From positions 1 through 46,167 of the forward strand of contig JAGXNT010000055.1 of assembly GCA_019894765.1 (NCBI GenBank): DNA of 46,167 nucleotides, in the 5' to 3' direction. Position numbers and translations under genes: made by a program. The stretch is from Candidatus Heimdallarchaeota archaeon. Lineage in GTDB: Archaea > Asgardarchaeota > Heimdallarchaeia > JABLTI01. The notes below the pieces were generated by a model. That model was not told where the DNA came from. It saw only the letters and a list, made by a program, of their open reading frames with translations, and ran no database searches. Shown here piece after piece: positions 1-8,727 of the stretch (positions are counted from its first letter, which is position 1; every line of letters starts with the position of its first letter).

Positions 1-60
1 ATATGATAGAAATAGATTTTATTAATTAAAAATCTACTCAAACAGAGAATTAATTAATCC

Positions 61-1053
61 TTGTCAGTAGTCTCATTTATGTCGCATGTTAGTGATGACT
101 TCATTGAACAAATGAAGCTGTATTTTCATAAACTTACCACTGATTATTTACTAGCAACTTTCGGGGAAGAAAAAGGCAAATTACTTTTCGCTAAATACAA
201 TTATGCTTTTCAAAGTTTCTTTGAAAAGAATCTACATCTCATGAACTCAAATATGAGCAAAAGACATGGAATTAATTCTATTTTTGTATTAGCTCTTGAT
301 AAGGCACTTGAGGAGGAAGAGCTATCTCATAAGGAACTTAAAGCTCATGTAATTGCTATTTATAAAATTATGATGCAGAGTTTAGTTGAGACTCAAACAA
401 AAGATCTTGAGACAAGTAAAGATCCTTGGTATACCTTTGTAAAAAAAACTAAAGAAGGCAATTATCGACTATACGAAAATGAGTATTTCCAATCGGTTAT
501 TGCTTTTGATGAAGAATCTGTTTTTGGTCTCGATGTAAAGAAATGTTTGTACTTTGAAATCTTTCAAGCTAATAATCGTCCTGATTTAGGACCAATTCTA
601 TGTGCTTATGATTACCCTCTATCTACTGCTACGGATAAATGGATTCGATTTGAACGAACAGAAACTATTGTCGATGGTTTTAATCGATGCGATTTCAGGT
701 ATTATCCTAAAGACTCTTCGATAAAGAGAAAGCTAATTGAAAGCCCTGAAAGAATTTCTGATCTCATTCTTATTTTCATACACAAAGAAACTGGTTGGGG
801 TGACCCATTAAAACCTCAATGTGAATTTGATGATTTGTATATCAGAGAAACCACTAAACTAGATGAAGGAAAGATTAGTGTCACCTTTGAATATCATTTT
901 GATGAAGATGGCTTTTCTCAGTATCCTCGGGTCCACATTCTCAATGGGGAAGTAATATTTGATTCAGCTGGCACTATTTTGGATTTCAAGCTAGAAGAAA
1001 CATACACTGGACCAGCAAGCGTCGAAGATCCATACAAGACAAAAAAAGAATAA
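61..1053 (+). CDS. Hypothetical protein with a C-terminal TGWG-type domain
   Basis: I do not recognise the family. The 330-residue protein has no signal peptide or membrane segment and is acidic, so it is probably cytoplasmic. Its N-terminal half is predicted mostly helical. The last ~100 residues form a separate domain containing ETGWGDPLKP and VTFEYHFDEDGFSQ, and this domain is repeated as a stand-alone copy just downstream. The frame opens with TTG at 61, and a TATA-like stretch at about 17-30 would put the transcript start near 50, so TTG is plausible; ATG at 79 is the alternative. No clear ribosome site is seen for either. The TGWG/DEDGF pattern recalls small bacterial immunity-type domains, but that is only a resemblance. 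Confidence 0.7.
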   Translation: MSVVSFMSHVSDDFIEQMKLYFHKLTTDYLLATFGEEKGKLLFAKYNYAFQSFFEKNLHLMNSNMSKRHGINSIFVLALDKALEEEELSHKELKAHVIAIYKIMMQSLVETQTKDLETSKDPWYTFVKKTKEGNYRLYENEYFQSVIAFDEESVFGLDVKKCLYFEIFQANNRPDLGPILCAYDYPLSTATDKWIRFERTETIVDGFNRCDFRYYPKDSSIKRKLIESPERISDLILIFIHKETGWGDPLKPQCEFDDLYIRETTKLDEGKISVTFEYHFDEDGFSQYPRVHILNGEVIFDSAGTILDFKLEETYTGPASVEDPYKTKKE

Positions 1054-1076
1054 GCAGCAATTATTTCTCTGATTAG

Positions 1077-1090
1077 ATAAAATTATATTT
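1077..1090 (+). promoter_or_regulatory. Candidate TATA box for the ATT-started small gene
   Basis: The stretch ATAAAATTATATTT lies about 37-50 bases before the proposed ATT start at 1127, giving a predicted transcript start near 1108. Short inverted repeats follow it (GAGT-AAC-ACTC at 1093-1103 and CACTA-TAT-TAGTG at 1103-1115). The TATA call is by eye. Confidence 0.3.
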
Positions 1091-1114
1091 GAGAGTAACA
1101 CTCACTATATTAGT

Positions 1115-1120
1115 GGAGGA
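1115..1120 (+). promoter_or_regulatory. Strong ribosome binding site in front of an ATT codon
   Basis: GGAGGA sits with six bases (ATAGTT) between it and an in-frame ATT at 1127. No ATG, GTG or TTG occurs in this frame between the upstream stop at 1070 and position 1232, which is already inside the conserved domain. The site therefore points to ATT as the initiation codon, or to a start codon lost by a single substitution. Confidence 0.5.
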
Positions 1121-1126
1121 ATAGTT

Positions 1127-1438
1127 ATTCGCTTCGAAGAAGTAAAAGATATCATCCTTGAATACATTCATCAAGAAACTGGTTGGGCACAACCACTTCA
1201 CCCACATTACGAGTTAGAGGAACTCACTATTATGGAAATGGTTGACGAACGAGATGGTACTCGTGCTGTTACTTTTGAATACATGTTTAATGAAGATGGT
1301 TTCTCCAAAAACGATAAAACTCACATTATTGTTGGCAATGTAACTATAGGACCAACTGGGAAACTCCTTCAGAAGCAATTGAAAGAAACCCATTGTGGGG
1401 TTGCTGCTGAAAGAAAGTATAAACCAGTGAAGGAGTAA
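1127..1438 (+). CDS. Single-domain paralogue of the preceding gene's C-terminus, apparent ATT start
   Basis: Reading from ATT at 1127 gives about 103 residues that align along their whole length with the C-terminal domain of the preceding gene: ETGWAQPLHP versus ETGWGDPLKP, and VTFEYMFNEDGFSK versus VTFEYHFDEDGFSQ. The frame is open back to a TGA at 1070 but has no standard start until ATG 1232, which would cut the domain in half. A GGAGGA six bases upstream of ATT and a TATA-like box argue for a real, possibly weakly expressed gene; a pseudogene with a mutated ATG is the alternative. Function is unknown. It probably arose by partial tandem duplication. Confidence 0.5.
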   Translation: MRFEEVKDIILEYIHQETGWAQPLHPHYELEELTIMEMVDERDGTRAVTFEYMFNEDGFSKNDKTHIIVGNVTIGPTGKLLQKQLKETHCGVAAERKYKPVKE

Positions 1439-1440
1439 TT

Positions 1441-2760
1441 TCAACTATTTTTTTCTTTTCGTTTATTATATCGCATTGTTTTTACGGTTGAGTAAATCAA
1501 TATTATTGACAAGGGAATTAGTATAATGTAGAGAAAATAGGTGGCAACCATAGTAATTGAGGCTCTATCTATAAACAACACTTCCCCATTGTGGATGAAA
1601 TTATTCATTGCACCAAAAATATCTGTATTATCAATCAACATGTTTCTTTTTATGTTTTCAAAAGCGTCCCCAAAAGCAAACATTGGTACATTATTTCTTG
1701 TGTGACCACCTGTACTCCAATCAACTTCTATTTGGTTTGCTCGAGTTATTCTTAGAGTTCTGTTCTGTTCTTCTGTTAACCCAGTTATCGGAAGACTCCC
1801 ATCTAAATTTTCGCTTATTATTGTAGGTCCACCTGTTTCATGATCTGCAGTTACAATCAGAATGGAGTTTGCATGCGTTTCGACATAATTCTTTGCTTCC
1901 CTAACAGCTTGATCGAATGCAATGGCTTCAAGTATAGCTCCTACTTTTTCATTATCATGACTAGCATGATCTATTTTTCCTCCTTCTACCATAAGAAAGA
2001 AGCCACTTGAGTTTTGCTGAAGGATCTCAATAGCTTTTCTAGTCATTTCTGCTAAGGAGGGTGTTTCGGTAAAATTTCTTTCTTGCTCATAAGGCATATG
2101 TGATTGTGAAAATAAGCCAAGAATTCTCCCAGAAGCAATGGAGTCTAATGCTGTTTTATTGGTAACATATGAATAACCAGCGGTAGTCATATCCAATATT
2201 TGTTGTGCTGAAAATTCTTCTAAACCTCCTCCGAGCAAGACATCGACATTTGCATTTTCAACTATTTGTCTCGTTATCTCCTGATAATTACCTCGACTAT
2301 ATACATGAGTCATAAAGCTTGCAGGGGTCGCATGCTGGATAGTAGTTGTACTAACAACTCCGGTTGCTTTTCCTAATTCAAGAGCAATTTCCAGAATTGT
2401 TTCAACAGAGTTCCAATCCGGATCTACGGCTATTCTTCCATTGTTGGTTTTTATTCCTGTAGCCATAGCTGTTGCTGCTGCAGCAGAATCAGTTATGCCT
2501 AAATTGACGTTGTGTGTCATTACTGAAAAATTCTGTAGTGAGCTCTCCATAATCAAATTCGCATTCTTTCCTACTTCTACAAATCGTGCCATTCTTACTT
2601 GTTCAAAACCCATCCCATCACCTATCATTAAGATGATAGTTAGGTTATCACCGTTAGTTGGTTGATAAGATCTACTTGGCAGATTCTTATCGGCTATGAA
2701 TCCTATACTCATAGTTAATGCTATGATTACTACTGTTTGTAATTTCAATTTGCTATTCAT
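1441..2760 (-). CDS. phoA: Membrane-anchored alkaline phosphatase
   Basis: Hydrolyses phosphate monoesters outside the membrane. The 439 residues carry a hydrophobic N-terminal segment (about 5-23, signal peptide or anchor), the metal-binding GDGMG motif around D48, the nucleophile motif DSAAAATAMATG with Ser92, the metal ligands in GGKIDHASHDN, TADHETGG, and GGHT near the C-terminus. A second hydrophobic segment near residues 404-425 followed by a basic tail should tether the enzyme to the membrane. The ATG start has AGGTGA ten bases upstream, lying inside the end of the AOR gene, from which it is separated by only 10 bases, so the two are probably co-transcribed. The family call is firm; the physiological substrate is unknown. 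Confidence 0.93.
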   Translation of the reverse strand: MNSKLKLQTVVIIALTMSIGFIADKNLPSRSYQPTNGDNLTIILMIGDGMGFEQVRMARFVEVGKNANLIMESSLQNFSVMTHNVNLGITDSAAAATAMATGIKTNNGRIAVDPDWNSVETILEIALELGKATGVVSTTTIQHATPASFMTHVYSRGNYQEITRQIVENANVDVLLGGGLEEFSAQQILDMTTAGYSYVTNKTALDSIASGRILGLFSQSHMPYEQERNFTETPSLAEMTRKAIEILQQNSSGFFLMVEGGKIDHASHDNEKVGAILEAIAFDQAVREAKNYVETHANSILIVTADHETGGPTIISENLDGSLPITGLTEEQNRTLRITRANQIEVDWSTGGHTRNNVPMFAFGDAFENIKRNMLIDNTDIFGAMNNFIHNGEVLFIDRASITMVATYFLYIILIPLSIILIYSTVKTMRYNKRKEKNS

Positions 2761-2770
2761 TTTTTCAAGC

Positions 2771-4639
2771 TCACCTGAGTTTGTTTTTTACCCATCCAAT
2801 ATCTAATTCTTCCAACTTTTCATCCATTGGTATACCGTTTTTATCCCAACCCATCATTAGATAATAATTCTCTCGAGCAATATTAAGAATGACAGGATCA
2901 ACCGCTACAGCTGCTAGGTCTCCTGAAGTTTTGGGGTGATAAAACCTTGCTGGGAGAGTGTCATCTTTTTTCGTGAAACCTTCTTGTAGATTGAATACTC
3001 GAGCCATTGTTGTTACTCGTTCACCTAGTTTCATTAATTCAAATAAAGAAATATTCCATCCGGTAACTGCTCGAGTCATTTCTACTATTTCTTGATGATT
3101 CCATGGTTGAAACATGCACATCACCAAGCAATTATAGACCACTCGCCAATTTGTTTGATACATTAATGCTCGCACTTTCTTTGGTCCCAGATCCTCAAGA
3201 GGAATTGTTTCCATGATCCCAATAGGAGCGTATTTTTCTATCGAGCCTTCATTGGTTAAGAATTGGTCATTTAGATTATGCATATGATCTGCTCCAGTTG
3301 GAGAGACAGCATATCCTAGACCTAGTGCACGTTTTAATCTTGGGGAGTGCATTGGGACTTCTTGTCCTTTCACATGAACTGCTAATTGCTCAGCTCCATT
3401 TCCAATTTCTTCTGCAGCTCGTTTCACTCCTTCCGCTAAGATGTTACCAAAACCCTCTCTTTTTGCGATTTTCTCAACCATAGCAACAAGTGCTTCCCCG
3501 TTCCCAAAAGTTAACTCTATCCCATCTGTTTCAGTTTTTGTGATAATATCCTCTTCAAAACATTCCATCGCGAATCCGATCGTTACTCCAGTAGAAATGA
3601 CATCAAGAGTATATCTATTACATAATTCATTAGCCTTACAAACTGCTTTAACGTCATCAACACCACAATTCGATCCTAGTGCTCCAAGGCTTTCATACTC
3701 CGGACCCCCATATTTTGGTAAGACTTCCCATGGTTCCTTGAAGCCTACTACTTTTTTACAGCGAATAGGGCAAGCATAACATCCTTCCATTTTCATTCCA
3801 AGGGTATTCTTGATGTTTCGGGGATCAATATTTTCAGCACCCGGAAAATCACCATCCCGAAAATTATGAACTGGAAGATTCCCTGTCCAAGTGAATGCTT
3901 CCATTCTGTCTCCCCCTGTTCCAAGGAGAGAGAAATGCTCAAGATCTTTCAGGTAAACTTCCGTCATTTTCTTTCTTAATGCTAGAATTTTTGCTTTATC
4001 TGCTACCTTGGGTCGTTTACTCCCTTTTACAGCAATTGCTTTCAAGTTCTTGGAACCCATGATTGCGCCCATTCCAGTTCTTCCTGCAGCATTTCTTAGG
4101 TCGCTCATAATGCAAGCATATCGAACTAGATTTTCCCCTCCAGGACCTATTTGAGATACCCGAACTTGTTTGTCAGCTAATTCGTTTCGGATAGAATCCA
4201 AGGAATCCGCTGTCTCTTTTCCCCATATTTTACTTGCATCTCGAAATTCTATTTGGTCGTCTTTTATCCACAAGTAGAGGGGTTTCTTCGCTTTTCCTTT
4301 TATGATTATAGCATCATATCCTGCTTTCTTTAGTTCTGCAGCCCAAAACCCTCCAACTTCAGATTCTCCAAAACCGCCTGTTAGTGGTGATTTTGCTCCT
4401 ACACTATTTCGGCTGCTTCCCGATATTGTTGTTCCTGTTAATGGTCCAGCTGCGAAAATCAAAAGGTTCTCTGGAGACAATGGGTCAATATTTGGCGGTA
4501 ATTCTTTCAATAAATAATAGGCAACGAATCCTTCTCCCCCAACATATCTACGATAAAATATGTCATCAGGTGTATCAATAGTTGTTTTCTCTCGAGATAA
4601 ATCGACTCTAAGAATTTTCCCATGATATCCATTTGGCAT
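2771..4639 (-). CDS. aor: Tungsten-containing aldehyde:ferredoxin oxidoreductase
   Basis: AOR-family enzyme oxidising an aldehyde to a carboxylic acid with ferredoxin as acceptor, using a tungsto-bispterin cofactor and one [4Fe-4S] cluster. The 622 residues match the usual family length. The N-terminal domain has the typical PLTGTTISGSSRNS and GFGESEVGGFWAAELKKAGYD runs; GRTGMGAIMGSKNLKAIAVKG binds the pterin. Cluster ligands are C-x2-C-x3-C in CYACPIRC plus a cysteine in NCLVMCMF. GAGG-type ribosome site (GAGGATAAAACATG) supports this ATG. Cytoplasmic. The specific substrate (general aldehyde, formaldehyde, glyceraldehyde-3-phosphate) cannot be told from sequence. It is the first gene of a two-gene unit with the phosphatase. 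Confidence 0.95.
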   Translation of the reverse strand: MPNGYHGKILRVDLSREKTTIDTPDDIFYRRYVGGEGFVAYYLLKELPPNIDPLSPENLLIFAAGPLTGTTISGSSRNSVGAKSPLTGGFGESEVGGFWAAELKKAGYDAIIIKGKAKKPLYLWIKDDQIEFRDASKIWGKETADSLDSIRNELADKQVRVSQIGPGGENLVRYACIMSDLRNAAGRTGMGAIMGSKNLKAIAVKGSKRPKVADKAKILALRKKMTEVYLKDLEHFSLLGTGGDRMEAFTWTGNLPVHNFRDGDFPGAENIDPRNIKNTLGMKMEGCYACPIRCKKVVGFKEPWEVLPKYGGPEYESLGALGSNCGVDDVKAVCKANELCNRYTLDVISTGVTIGFAMECFEEDIITKTETDGIELTFGNGEALVAMVEKIAKREGFGNILAEGVKRAAEEIGNGAEQLAVHVKGQEVPMHSPRLKRALGLGYAVSPTGADHMHNLNDQFLTNEGSIEKYAPIGIMETIPLEDLGPKKVRALMYQTNWRVVYNCLVMCMFQPWNHQEIVEMTRAVTGWNISLFELMKLGERVTTMARVFNLQEGFTKKDDTLPARFYHPKTSGDLAAVAVDPVILNIARENYYLMMGWDKNGIPMDEKLEELDIGWVKNKLR

Positions 4640-4796
4640 GTTTTATCCTCTGTTATTTTCTCTTTATCATATTCTCTTTGCATTGATTAGTTTTTAGTGT
4701 TCCACTTTATTTCTCATAGTATCTTTTTAATTCTCTGTTCTCTTGCACTTGAATCTTGTGAATGATAATACTTTTAATTAGATAATTAGAGCATTA

Positions 4797-4806
4797 TTTT
4801 ATAAAA
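4797..4806 (+). promoter_or_regulatory. Candidate TATA box for the GH35 gene
   Basis: TTTTATAAAA is a good archaeal TATA box and predicts transcription from about 4826-4828. That is downstream of the first possible start (GTG 4817), so it favours the later start at 4844. Confidence 0.45.
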
Positions 4807-4827
4807 GTAGTAATCTGTGAAAAATCT

Positions 4828-4833
4828 GGAGGT
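4828..4833 (+). promoter_or_regulatory. Ribosome binding site deciding the GH35 start
   Basis: GGAGGT lies ten bases before GTG 4844. It overlaps codons of the longer reading from GTG 4817, which has no ribosome site of its own. Confidence 0.5.
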
Positions 4834-4843
4834 AACTCAGTTA

Positions 4844-7243
4844 GTGATTCAATTAACTTCTATTGATGGTCGATTCCAAATTGATGGGAAAGATACTTTT
4901 CTCCGTGCTGGCGAGTATCATTACTTTAGGGTAGACCCAGAATTTTGGGAAAAGGATCTTCGACTGCTCAAAAATGATGGAAGAATCAATGTTATTTCCA
5001 CTTATGTTCCTTGGATTTTTCATGAAATCTATGAGGATTATTTCGATTTTAATGGAGATACTCATCCAAGACGTGATATCAAGAAATTTTTGAAGATTTG
5101 TAGGAAACTCAAATTACCGGTTATTTTTCGACCAGGACCATTCATTTATTCCGAGTACCAAGGTTTCGGTATCCCCTTATGGATTGCTGATTTATATCCA
5201 GAAGTAGTCGTCAGAAGAGTTGATGGAACGCTAGATGTGGGAGAAAATCATTTCAATGTTACTCTAAATCACCCATTGTATATCGAATTAGTCTGGAAGT
5301 GGTATTCTAAAATAAAAGAAGAATTAGGAGAATTCTTTGAAGACCCAATAATCATCTTCCAATTGGATAATGAAACTGGGTTAATGTATAATTTCAATGT
5401 AGGGAGTATTGACTTCAATGAATATACTGTTAAATACTTCCAGCAATGGCTTGAAGAGCAATTTGGTGATCCCCAAACATTGAGTGTTTATTGCCTGGAA
5501 AGTTACATTAGTTTTGATGAAGTGACTCCTCCAGAAGATGGGTTGAATGTTGCGAGATCGATGATTTGGCAGTCATTCTTTGAAGACTGGATTGTCCTTT
5601 ACCTTGAGAATCTCAGAGAAATGGTGATGGAGCTTGACATTCCACTTTTATTTGCAGTCAATGAGCAAAGTAATTATTTTAATCCCTCAAACCCAGCGAA
5701 GAAAGCTCCAATAGCAGAAATCTATGGATACAATGTAACCACCAAAACATCACGATTCCCTTCGATTTCTGATGTTCCTTTTGGCAACTCTATTACCCCT
5801 TCCATTTTCAAGGGATATTTACAACCAGAATATCAAGCTCTTTTTGCTTCAGAGTTGGGTTGTGGATGGTTTGATCCTCGAGTAAGAGTGAAGAATATTG
5901 CCACAGTACAATTAATGATGGGTTCAATCGCACATGGAGCCAAGGGCATATGTCTGTATGTTGTCCGTGATGGAGCAGATATTGAAGGGGAAAAATATCA
6001 TTATCAATCAATGATTAGTCATAAAGGGAAGAAGCAGAAAAGATTCAAAGCTGTTCAGAAAGTCTACGAATTTGTTGAGAAGCTTGGGGAAGAATTAGTC
6101 GAATCCGAGGAAATCTATGATGAAGTTGCTTTTGCATCCTATGCTATGAATCATCGAATTATTCCTGGGGATTTTGATTCCACTGGGAAAATCATTCAAC
6201 CTATTAAAATCATTAATTTGTTAGCTGAATATGGTATTTTTGGCATGCTATTAGCTAATGGTTATAATCCTCTTCCCATCGCTCTCGAGAGAATTGCACT
6301 GAAAGATATGCGTCAGCTAAAAGCAATCTTTGTCCATAATCGTGGAGCGATAATAAAGGCAGATTATACTAAATTACTTGAATATGTTAAGGATGGGGGG
6401 AACCTCATAACTGGGCCGAATTTCCCAGTAATGACTGAACATGGCTTTCCTCTAAATACTCAAAAGCTCTTTCCTGCGGTAATTACAAAGCAGAAAACCT
6501 TCGGTAAGAATGCTAATTTTCTCAAATTAGCAGCTGCCTATTTAGGGTTCAATTTACAGAGAGGAAGGATTCGCAGATACAATAGATTTGCTCTTTATCA
6601 CCTCGAGATGACTGAACGTCAAAATATTTTGCGTTCTTGGCGACCGTGGGGACCCTTTGCTAAAACCAGAGGTGGGAAAAGATTCCATATAGATTATTTT
6701 GCTCGAGAGTTTATGTGGCAAAAGGAAAAAATAGATCCTGTTCTAACATTACGAAACAAAACCATAGGTTATCGTCTTCATCTGGGCAAGGGTACTAACA
6801 CAGTGTTCGGAACTCCTCTTGGTGCTCGGTATGTTATTGATGCGTTCTATCAAGATCCAAAAGAAATCAAAATACAGAATAAGGAATTCCTAGAAGAATT
6901 ATTGTCCTATTATGGCATAAAGAAAACATTTGATGCTGATGTAGAACTTGAAATTGTTGGTCGCTATAATAAAGAAAAACAATCCTTACTCGTTTTCCTC
7001 TTAAACAGAGGGAGGAAGAAGGAAGGAACTCTCAAGATCCTCATCCCAGCGAAAACTCGTTTACCCAAAGACGAATCACTAAAAATTGACGTGCTATACT
7101 CATATAGTAAATCTGAAATAAAACAAACTGAAACTACTCTTGATGAAATGGAGCAAAAAGGATTAGCTTTTAAGATTAAGAAAGATGATTGTTTGGTTCT
7201 TCGGTTCTCACCCAAAACTCCGGAAAAGAAAAGCAAAGAGTAA
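4844..7243 (+). CDS. Glycoside hydrolase family 35 beta-galactosidase
   Basis: Retaining beta-galactosidase or related exo-beta-glycosidase releasing terminal galactose. Starting from GTG 4844 the protein is 799 residues. The GH35 barrel fills the first ~400 residues: GEYHYFRV, FRPGPFIYSEY, the acid/base glutamate in QLDNETG (E186 if counted from 4817) and the nucleophile glutamate in FASELGCGW (E346). A trimerisation or Rossmann-like domain follows (LLEYVKDGGNLITGPNFP), then a beta-rich C-terminus. There is no signal peptide, so it should act inside the cell on imported oligosaccharides or glycolipid/glycoprotein fragments. It is monocistronic and divergent from the AOR gene. GTG 4817 would add nine residues but lies upstream of the predicted transcript start. 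Confidence 0.88.
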   Translation: MIQLTSIDGRFQIDGKDTFLRAGEYHYFRVDPEFWEKDLRLLKNDGRINVISTYVPWIFHEIYEDYFDFNGDTHPRRDIKKFLKICRKLKLPVIFRPGPFIYSEYQGFGIPLWIADLYPEVVVRRVDGTLDVGENHFNVTLNHPLYIELVWKWYSKIKEELGEFFEDPIIIFQLDNETGLMYNFNVGSIDFNEYTVKYFQQWLEEQFGDPQTLSVYCLESYISFDEVTPPEDGLNVARSMIWQSFFEDWIVLYLENLREMVMELDIPLLFAVNEQSNYFNPSNPAKKAPIAEIYGYNVTTKTSRFPSISDVPFGNSITPSIFKGYLQPEYQALFASELGCGWFDPRVRVKNIATVQLMMGSIAHGAKGICLYVVRDGADIEGEKYHYQSMISHKGKKQKRFKAVQKVYEFVEKLGEELVESEEIYDEVAFASYAMNHRIIPGDFDSTGKIIQPIKIINLLAEYGIFGMLLANGYNPLPIALERIALKDMRQLKAIFVHNRGAIIKADYTKLLEYVKDGGNLITGPNFPVMTEHGFPLNTQKLFPAVITKQKTFGKNANFLKLAAAYLGFNLQRGRIRRYNRFALYHLEMTERQNILRSWRPWGPFAKTRGGKRFHIDYFAREFMWQKEKIDPVLTLRNKTIGYRLHLGKGTNTVFGTPLGARYVIDAFYQDPKEIKIQNKEFLEELLSYYGIKKTFDADVELEIVGRYNKEKQSLLVFLLNRGRKKEGTLKILIPAKTRLPKDESLKIDVLYSYSKSEIKQTETTLDEMEQKGLAFKIKKDDCLVLRFSPKTPEKKSKE

Positions 7244-7253
7244 GAAGACAATA

Positions 7254-7505
7254 TTACTTTTTATTTTCTCGAATTTCTTCATTGATCTTTGATATTGCTT
7301 TATCTATTGTCAGTTCCTCAAGTTCTTTTGCTCGGTCAAAGTGTTTCCCACATAACCATTCAGCATAAGGTGGATGACCTACGCCTTGTATTCGATTCAT
7401 TTTTCGATCCCAAACCTTATCTGAGAATCGTTTCTTAAAATATATAACTCCCCCATCATTTTCTTCTAAATCTCTATCACAGATAGCACATACAGGAGGT
7501 CTCAT
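7254..7505 (-). CDS. Small CxxC...CxxH zinc-binding protein
   Basis: I do not recognise a named family. The ~83-residue protein has CAIC near the N-terminus and CGKH about 43 residues later, a likely four-ligand zinc site, followed by a charged helical tail (AKELEELTIDKAISKINEE). It ends 10 bases from the end of the convergent GH35 gene. ATG 7505 was chosen because a TATA-like GTTATAAAAC on the minus strand (7526-7535) predicts transcription starting about there, which would make the message leaderless; TTG 7517 would add four residues. Confidence 0.65.
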   Translation of the reverse strand: MRPPVCAICDRDLEENDGGVIYFKKRFSDKVWDRKMNRIQGVGHPPYAEWLCGKHFDRAKELEELTIDKAISKINEEIRENKK

Positions 7506-7701
7506 CAGTTTTCCCAACTAACTTTGTTTTATAACAAGTTACATCTTTTAGCTTGATATTAAATAAATTTTAGGTTGAAACAAGGACAATAATAGGAAAA
7601 AAGGGTTATTTAGAAAAAAATCTTATTAGAGCTAATTACCTTATCTTTTGTAATTATAGGAAAATTTGTAGGTTTTCCTTATTGGTTAGGGTGATTTTAC
7701 A

Positions 7702-8139
7702 TTGTCAGATAAGAGCTCGAAATTTTGTTCCCATTGTGGATCCATAGTTCAACCAGATGATGTTTTCTGTAATAATTGTGGTGCAAGTTTAGATGAAACG
7801 ATAGAGCCTATTGGTAGTGCACCAATTCATCAGCAACCTTATACTCAAACTACCTATCCACAACAAGCACCTGTGTATGTGCCACAGCCCAGCAATCTCA
7901 ATAATGTAGCAAATGCAGCATTGATTATTGGAATTATTTCAGTAGTAGTAAATCTCATTCCTTTTGTAACTTATATTGGAATTGTAGGAGGTATTGCTGC
8001 TATCGTTTTGGGAGCTATCAGCTTTCAAAGAACTAAAAAGAAAAATCTAGCTATTGCAGGTATTATCTTAGGAGTCTGCGGAATCGCTCTCTGGATTGCG
8101 GGTTGGTTTGGTTTCAGTCTCTGGAGGTTTTGGTGGTAG
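7702..8139 (+). CDS. Zinc-ribbon membrane protein, DUF4190-like
   Basis: The 145 residues begin with a double-knuckle zinc ribbon (FCSHCG...FCNNCGASL, residues about 8-31), followed by a Gln/Pro/Thr-rich flexible linker and two hydrophobic segments (about 72-92 and 117-140) separated by a short basic loop, the arrangement of DUF4190-type proteins. The ribbon should face the cytoplasm. The role is unknown, possibly binding nucleic acid or protein at the membrane. TTG 7702 is preceded by GGGTGA with about eight bases spacing. A closely related but interrupted copy lies directly downstream. Confidence 0.8.
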   Translation: MSDKSSKFCSHCGSIVQPDDVFCNNCGASLDETIEPIGSAPIHQQPYTQTTYPQQAPVYVPQPSNLNNVANAALIIGIISVVVNLIPFVTYIGIVGGIAAIVLGAISFQRTKKKNLAIAGIILGVCGIALWIAGWFGFSLWRFWW

Positions 8140-8251
8140 GCACTTGACGAATAATTAGAATAAAGAAAGAAAACAAAGAGAGACTAGTAAATATTAAAAA
8201 GAGGTAAACCCATCTGAAATTAAGTCATTCATTGGTTGGGAGATGTATTTA

Positions 8252-8686
8252 TTGGTAAATGAGATTACTAAATCTTGTTCTTTCTGTGGTAACAATGTAA
8301 CAGCAGAGGATGCATTTTGTAATAATTGTGGAGCCAGTCTAACTGAAGAAGTGGAAATCACTGCTGAAATGCCCGTAGTTGTCGAACAGCCAACAAGCGC
8401 AGTATACCCTTAGTATAAACACTCTGTTGTAGTGGATTATCCACGTAAACGACGAAATATTGTAGCAATAATCTCTATGGTCCTTGGTATAATAGCTGTT
8501 GGTTTTTCATTAGTTTGGTTTATGTGCTGTGTAAGTGTACCATTTAGTGTTGTAGCTTTTATTACAGGTATAATAGGTACTATTAGAAAGGAGAGAAGAT
8601 TTTTCGGTGTAGCAGGAATAGGATTAGCTTTGGTTGCATTAACTTTGTTTCTTCTACAAATATATGGGGTCTTTCACTTATACTGA
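8252..8686 (+). pseudogene. Zinc-ribbon membrane protein interrupted by an in-frame TAG at 8411-8413
   Basis: One continuous frame encodes a zinc ribbon (CSFCG...FCNNCGASL), a short linker ending AVYP, a TAG stop, and then, in the same frame, VVVDYPRKRRN followed by two hydrophobic segments (about 8459-8560 and 8610-8680). Domain order matches the gene just upstream, whose ribbon it closely resembles, so this is one gene split by a single amber codon (CAG to TAG would restore Gln). Possible starts are ATG 8243 and TTG 8252; GGGAG at 8238-8242 is well spaced only for TTG. Alternatives are amber readthrough, a sequencing error, or two pieces made separately (GTG 8432 could start the second). 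TAG ends several normal genes nearby, so general recoding is unlikely. Confidence 0.6.
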
Positions 8687-8727
8687 TTCAATATTCGCAT
8701 ATTTCAAGAGCTCAATACTTCTTTTTA

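Noticed and set aside
1214..1444. 76-residue minus-strand reading opposite the ATT-started gene
   Set aside because: It is a shadow of the plus-strand domain, with no recognised motif and no ribosome site.
8243..8686. Pyrrolysine-coding TAG
   Set aside because: TAG ends several normal genes here (for example at 8139, 11011, 16791 and 31929), so it is a regular stop; only local readthrough remains possible.
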